A stretch of 17,628 nt of DNA from Chloroflexota bacterium (GTDB taxonomy: Bacteria; Chloroflexota; Chloroflexia; JAMDCE01), in the NCBI GenBank assembly GCA_023489135.1, contig JAMDCE010000196.1:1-17628 (forward strand), in the 5' to 3' direction. This document shows positions 13,979 to 17,628 of the stretch, piece after piece (the stretch's first letter is position 1; each line of letters starts with the position of its first letter). The position numbers and the translations under genes were made by a program. Under the pieces are notes generated by a model. The model was not told where the DNA came from and did not search any database. It saw only the letters and a list, made by a program, of their open reading frames with translations.

Positions 13979-14182
13979 GGAACCCTACCGTGCCCGTGAT
14001 GCTCTTACGAAGTTTTGAGCCAACACCTGTGAATAGGGAGTCTGATTCTGGCGGAGATGCATAGGCCTGGGCCGGCGGGCATTCGCCTTTCGGAGCTGGT
14101 AATGCAGGACCAAAAGATGGACACCCACCTGCGTTTGCGGGTTCAAAACAGAGTGGCACACGGCATAGTGGGGTTTTGTTTT
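13979..14182 (+). ncRNA. ssrS: Candidate 6S RNA
   Basis: A stand-alone RNA of about 200 nt with promoter and terminator. Its two ends pair: 13981-13988 with 14068+100 to 14175 (that is, 14168-14175), then 13994-13998 with 14159-14163, 14002-14005 with 14150-14153, and a 10-bp helix 14012-14021 with 14140-14149 (GTTTTGAGCC against GGTTCAAAAC, one G.U). A nearly symmetrical bubble follows (14022-14035 and 14127-14139), then a long imperfect arm (from 14036-14038 with 14124-14126; 14058-14062 with 14102-14106) and an apical hairpin near 14078-14087. The U-run at 14174-14182 ends it. A closing stem, a large central bubble and a terminal arm in about 200 nt are the hallmark of 6S RNA, which binds the sigma-70 RNA polymerase holoenzyme. 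The assignment rests on architecture drawn by hand, not on a covariance search. It could be an unrelated rod-like RNA. Confidence 0.6.
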
Positions 14183-14203
14183 CCTCCTTTTGTGGCGAGG
14201 TAA

Positions 14204-15232
14204 ATGTTATACCTGTTTTGCGGCGAGAATAGCTTCGGCGCCCATGAAGAACTTGGACGACTCAAAGAACGCTACCTTCCCCCAGATCTTGCCGACCTGA
14301 ACCTGGCCAAAGTGGACGGGGCGAAGGCTACCGCCGATGAGGTGATCCAGCTCTGCGAGGCGATGCCCTTTCTGGCCGAGAAGAGACTGGTTATCATCGA
14401 GGGTCTGGCAAATAGACTTTCCAGGCGCAAAGCCGGTGAAAAGGCGTCGGTCTCAACGGAGAAAACGGCCGAGGTGACCAACGAAGAAGCCGCCTGGAAG
14501 ATACTGGAGTATATTGGCCAGACGCCGCCTTTCACCATCGTAGTGTGCTTGGAGGAGACAAGTCTAAAGAAAGACCATCCTCTCTACAAGGCCGCGGTCA
14601 AGCACGGGGAAATAAAGGAATTCAAACCTTTGGAGGCCATCGACCTCCAGAGATGGATTGCGGACGAGGGAAAGAGGCGAAAGGTTAGAGTAGCTTCCGA
14701 TGCGGCCGAGGAACTGGCGGCCTTTGTGGGCAGCGATCTCTACCTGCTATCTCAGGAACTCGACAAGCTTGCCACCTACGTAGGGGATCAGGGAGAAATC
14801 ACCAGGCAGCACGTCCATTTGTTGACCAGGAACGCCGACGAAAGCGACGTGTTCGATTTTGTGGACCAGCTAGGTCAGCGGAACGGCGGCGCGGCTTTGG
14901 TGGCCCTCCGGCGACTTCTGGATTTTGGCACCCATCCGTCGCAGCTGCTGGTTATGGTCGCCAGGCAGTTTCGCCTTCTCCTCCAGGTCAAAGAACGAGC
15001 TCAGCAGCATCTCTCATCCAGCGAGGTGGCCTCGGCCTTATCTTTGCAGCCCTGGCTGGCCAACAAGTTGACCAGGCAGGCTCAGATGTTCGCTCTCCAG
15101 GATCTGGAACGGATCTACCAGGAGATCGTGCGCATAGATAACGAGGTCAAGCTCGGTCGGAGCGAACCTCAAACGGCTCTGGATCTCTTCGTGGCCGAGG
15201 TTTGCTATCGCCGGGCAAGCAAACCGATTTGA
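14204..15232 (+). CDS. holA: DNA polymerase III, delta subunit
   Basis: A 342-residue HolA-type protein, the clamp-loader subunit that opens the sliding clamp. The start (LYLFCGENSFGAHEELGRLKE) is the typical delta opening, followed by an AAA+-like fold without a functional P-loop (about 1-210), a C-terminal collar domain (about 215-340), and a conserved-looking KPGxx-free region with FDFVDQLGQRNG and HPSQLLVMVARQFRLLL. The ATG at 14204 has GCGAGG 3 nt upstream. It follows the candidate 6S RNA by 21 nt and may rely on read-through from that promoter. It converges on rpsT; holA next to rpsT is a common arrangement in bacteria and supports both calls. Confidence 0.95.
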   Translation: MLYLFCGENSFGAHEELGRLKERYLPPDLADLNLAKVDGAKATADEVIQLCEAMPFLAEKRLVIIEGLANRLSRRKAGEKASVSTEKTAEVTNEEAAWKILEYIGQTPPFTIVVCLEETSLKKDHPLYKAAVKHGEIKEFKPLEAIDLQRWIADEGKRRKVRVASDAAEELAAFVGSDLYLLSQELDKLATYVGDQGEITRQHVHLLTRNADESDVFDFVDQLGQRNGGAALVALRRLLDFGTHPSQLLVMVARQFRLLLQVKERAQQHLSSSEVASALSLQPWLANKLTRQAQMFALQDLERIYQEIVRIDNEVKLGRSEPQTALDLFVAEVCYRRASKPI

Positions 15233-15340
15233 AATTACCGAAGAAAGGTTCTCGCTCTGGGCGATTTCCTGGCCCTGGATTGGACGCCTGGCATCTGCCA
15301 CCAATGGAAATGGCTGCGGATTGCCGTGGGGATGACAAAG

Positions 15341-15372
15341 AAAAAGAGACAGCACCGATGGAGCGCTGTCTC
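15341..15372 (-). terminator. Intrinsic terminator of rpsT
   Basis: On the minus strand, GAGACAGCGC pairs with GTGCTGTCTC (one G.U) around a 7-nt loop, followed directly by TTTTTCTTT. It begins 29 nt after the rpsT stop. The stem may also serve holA from the other side. Confidence 0.85.
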
Positions 15373-15400
15373 AGCTTCTATATTTAATCTCAGGTAGGAC

Positions 15401-15670
15401 TCAGCGAGTGCCGAGAACGTTGTATTTATTCATCAAGCGAGACTTCCGGCGCGCCGCATTATTCCGGTGGAGAACACCCTTTGAAGCGGCCTTATCCAGA
15501 ACACTGATGGCTGTCCCCACGGCCTGGGAAGCTTCCTCGGCCTGTCCCTGGGCGATGGATTTCTCGGCTTTGGTGACGAATGTCTTGACGGCTGACCGAA
15601 CGGGCTTGTTGCGCGCCCGTTTGCGCTGAGATACCCGAATGCGCTTGATCGCAGATTTGATATTGGCCAA
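15401..15670 (-). CDS. rpsT: 30S ribosomal protein S20
   Basis: An 89-residue S20, which binds 16S rRNA in the small subunit. The sequence [21 protein letters not shown] is a textbook S20 start, and the whole protein is basic and helical as expected. The start codon is TTG (15670-15668), with a strong AGGAGG 7 nt upstream; no ATG lies near. E. coli rpsT also starts with UUG, which is needed there for autogenous control. The gene has its own promoter (15715-15743) and intrinsic terminator and is divergent from murJ. Confidence 0.97.
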   Translation of the reverse strand: MANIKSAIKRIRVSQRKRARNKPVRSAVKTFVTKAEKSIAQGQAEEASQAVGTAISVLDKAASKGVLHRNNAARRKSRLMNKYNVLGTR

Positions 15671-15714
15671 GTCGAAACCTCCTGTAGAATCCGGTGAGTC
15701 TGATTAACCGTAGC

Positions 15715-15743
15715 ATTATAGCAGACGGAGTAGAACAAATCAA
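15715..15743 (-). promoter_or_regulatory. Promoter of rpsT
   Basis: On the minus strand TTGATT (15743-15738), 17 bp, perfect TATAAT (15720-15715). The start point would be near 15708, giving a leader of about 38 nt that contains the AGGAGG. Confidence 0.85.
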
Positions 15744-15775
15744 CCAGTTTTGTATCCTCCGTGCAGAAGCTCCTC

Positions 15776-15794
15776 GGCGGGCAACGTGCCCGCC
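15776..15794. repeat. Short GC-rich inverted repeat upstream of murJ
   Basis: GGCGGGCA (15776-15783) pairs with TGCCCGCC (15787-15794) around ACG. A related GTAGGGCGGACATG motif lies about 30 nt downstream. This looks like an intergenic palindrome and sits between the divergent rpsT and murJ genes. No murJ promoter was recognised. Confidence 0.5.
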
Positions 15795-15923
15795 CAAGGG
15801 GGGCAAAGGGCCAGTAGGGCGGACATGGGGCCCGCCGCCTGCAAACGTACCGGCTGATAAGGCAAGCGAGGGACAGCCAGAGGCCCCCTCCAAGCTCAGA
15901 TGGAGAGTTGGGGAGGGGTCAAT

Positions 15924-17510
15924 ATGACCGCCACGGCTCAGCGAACTGTCGCCGGGCGCAGTCTCGCCGTAAATGCCTTGATCGTGATGGGCGCCCTTAT
16001 CATCAGCCGCGTTCTCGGCCTGATCCGAGAAATGGTCATTGCCGCTCTCTTCGGAACTTCAGGCCAATACGACGCTTACGTCGCCGCCTTTCGCATCCCT
16101 GACACTCTTTTTCTCCTCGTCATAGGGGGAGCGCTCAGCTCGGCCTTTATCCCCGTGTTTGTGAGCCATCTATCTAAAGACGATAATGAGGAGGCCTGGC
16201 GCCTCGCCAGCTCGATCCTCACCATCACCCTGCTGGTATTCGTAGTCGCCGCCATCCTGGCGGCTATCCTGGCGCCGCAGTTAATCGACTGGGTTATCGC
16301 CCCCGGTCTCAGTCCCTGGCAGAAAGAACTAGCTACCAGCATTACACGCCTCCTGTTGCTCTCACCCCTTTTCCTCGGTCTGGGCGGAATCTCCATGGGC
16401 ATCCTGCAATCTCACCACCGGTTTCTTACCCCGGCCATCGGACCCATCACCTACAATCTACTAATCATCTTGGGAGGCCTTTTTCTCACTCCCTACCTGG
16501 GGGTCTACGGGCTGGCGACAGGTGTGGTGATCGGGGCGGCCTCGCACTTTCTAGTTCAGGTCCCCAGCCTCATCAAGGTAGGCATTCACTATGTTCCCCG
16601 TCTCGGTCTCTGGAGGAAGGACGTCCGAGATGTGGGGCGCTTGCTGCTGCCCCGCCTCTTTGGTCAGGCCGCCGTCCAGATAAATTTCATCGTTATCACG
16701 AACATTGCTTCTCATCTCACCGAGGGAAGCATCTCCGCTCTAAACTACGCTTACCTGCTCATGAGCCTGCCACTAGGCGTTTCAGCCATCAGCCTATCCA
16801 CGGTCATCTTCCCGACGCTAGCTCGCCAGTTTGGCACCCGCGATATGCAGGGATTCAAGGCCACCCTGGCCTCCACCATCCGAGTTGGTCTTTTTCTGAC
16901 GATGCCTGCTTCCATCGGCCTTATCCTGCTACGCGAGCCAATTGTGCGCCTGCTGTTCCAGTTTTACGCTTTCACCGAGCGCTCTACGGAGATGGTCTCC
17001 TGGGCCCTTCTCTTCTTCGCGGCGGGCCTCTTCGCCTTTGCCGTCATCGAGATCGTCACCCGGGCATTTTACGCTATGCACGACACCCGCACGCCCGTCA
17101 TAATCGCTCTTCTCACCATCGCCATCAACATCGGCCTTAGTCTGGCGCTAGCACCCCTGCTGGGCTACGGCGGCCTAGCCCTGAGTCTGACGGCCACGTC
17201 CGTGCTCGAAATGATCCTTCTAGTAGTGATGGCGCGCCGTCGACTGCGCGACCTGGACGATCGCGCGACGCTGGTCTCCATCTTTAGGACTTGTGCGGCC
17301 GGCCTGGCTATGGGAGTTGTCCTTTACGCCATGGTGCAGCTCAAATCTAGCCTCGACCTCCAGCCGCGCAGTATCGGCGAATTCGTCTGGATTGTGGGCA
17401 GCATCGGCCTCGCCGGTGGAGTCTACCTGATTGAGGCCGTGCTTCTGCGGTCCGAAGAAGTGCACCAGGCCTTCCGAATGCTGAGGCGCGGCAGGAATTC
17501 TTCGGGCTAG
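15924..17510 (+). CDS. murJ: Lipid II flippase MurJ (MviN family)
   Basis: A 528-residue integral membrane protein of the MOP superfamily that moves lipid II across the membrane for peptidoglycan synthesis. It is hydrophobic throughout, consistent with about 14 membrane helices. The N-terminal signature SRVLGLIREMVIAALFG and the following DAYVAAFRIPD carry Arg29, Arg35 and Asp50, equivalent by spacing to Arg18, Arg24 and Asp39 of E. coli MurJ; SLPLGVSAISLSTVIFP in the middle is also typical. The ATG at 15924 is preceded by GGGAGGGG; an ATG at 15900 in frame would add eight residues through the ribosome site and is rejected. rpsT and murJ are neighbours in other bacteria also. Together with the carboxypeptidase it shows a complete wall pathway. 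Confidence 0.95.
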   Translation: MTATAQRTVAGRSLAVNALIVMGALIISRVLGLIREMVIAALFGTSGQYDAYVAAFRIPDTLFLLVIGGALSSAFIPVFVSHLSKDDNEEAWRLASSILTITLLVFVVAAILAAILAPQLIDWVIAPGLSPWQKELATSITRLLLLSPLFLGLGGISMGILQSHHRFLTPAIGPITYNLLIILGGLFLTPYLGVYGLATGVVIGAASHFLVQVPSLIKVGIHYVPRLGLWRKDVRDVGRLLLPRLFGQAAVQINFIVITNIASHLTEGSISALNYAYLLMSLPLGVSAISLSTVIFPTLARQFGTRDMQGFKATLASTIRVGLFLTMPASIGLILLREPIVRLLFQFYAFTERSTEMVSWALLFFAAGLFAFAVIEIVTRAFYAMHDTRTPVIIALLTIAINIGLSLALAPLLGYGGLALSLTATSVLEMILLVVMARRRLRDLDDRATLVSIFRTCAAGLAMGVVLYAMVQLKSSLDLQPRSIGEFVWIVGSIGLAGGVYLIEAVLLRSEEVHQAFRMLRRGRNSSG

Positions 17511-17564
17511 TGTTGTGTCTCACTCTTACAGGGGTCTCCAAGCCCTAATACCAATTCTGTGTGA

Positions 17565-17609
17565 AGATTTCCCATAATCTTGACAGGGGAAATCTAGCGC
17601 AGTTGTAAT
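17565..17609 (+). promoter_or_regulatory. Promoter with flanking dyad at the right edge
   Basis: TTGACA (17580-17585), 18 bp, TGTAAT (17604-17609) forms a sigma-70-type promoter pointing out of the window. A perfect 9-bp inverted repeat, AGATTTCCC (17565-17573) and GGGAAATCT (17587-17595), brackets the -35 and may be an operator. The regulated gene is beyond the window. Confidence 0.55.
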
Positions 17610-17628
17610 GGCGGGTCTGACGTATTTG

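Noticed and set aside
14012..14149. SRP (4.5S) RNA, tmRNA or RNase P instead of 6S
   Set aside because: The GGAAG/AGCA signal-recognition motif, the tRNA-like ends of tmRNA and the RNase P core motifs were not seen.
13923..14159. 78-codon minus-strand frame over the 6S candidate
   Set aside because: No ribosome site or family; the region is explained better by a structured plus-strand RNA with its own promoter and U-run.

Overview
The window looks like a chromosomal segment of an anaerobic, peptidoglycan-containing bacterium with moderately high GC. Several features fit a Chloroflexota-type lineage: a Ni carbon monoxide dehydrogenase module, a sortase with a proline-rich stalk, a zinc-ribbon/RDD membrane protein, a DUF2103-like protein and an SH3b-RlpA protein. 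No single marker proves the phylum, so this is an inference. No mobile element, CRISPR array, tRNA or rRNA was recognised.

Layout. (1) 1-3482, plus: a CO oxidation module with the 3' part of cooS, a four-cluster ferredoxin cooF and an FAD/NAD(P) oxidoreductase; together they would pass electrons from CO to a pyridine nucleotide. (2) 3713-5330, plus: a strong promoter followed by a Nudix protein and an M24/creatinase-fold protein. (3) 5331-6672, plus: a long non-coding stretch, a perfect 20-bp hairpin, a sigma-54-like promoter and a sortase. (4) 10660-6728, minus: one tight operon read from a good promoter, namely a D,D-carboxypeptidase, an rRNA pseudouridine synthase, cmk, plsC and a Mog/MoaB-type protein. 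(5) 10978-12538, plus: a small unknown ORF, a DUF2103-like gene and a zinc-ribbon/RDD gene. (6) 12539-13787, plus: a palindromic repeat, a perfect sigma-54 consensus promoter and an SH3b-RlpA secreted protein. (7) 13944-14182, plus: an unannotated RNA gene with its own promoter, a rod-like fold with a central bubble and a terminal U-run, best explained as 6S RNA. (8) 14204-17510: holA (plus), rpsT (minus, with promoter, UUG start and intrinsic terminator) and murJ (plus), then a promoter with a dyad at the right edge that serves a gene outside the window.

Most informative points. The candidate 6S RNA lies directly upstream of holA. Two near-identical sigma-54-type promoters share the core CTGGCAC-NN-TTCTTGC and precede the two exported cell-surface enzyme genes, sortase and RlpA-like. 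The M24 protein has lost two of the five canonical metal ligands, and the RlpA-like protein lacks the catalytic-site histidine. Many genes end in strong hairpins without a U-tract, although rpsT has a classical intrinsic terminator.
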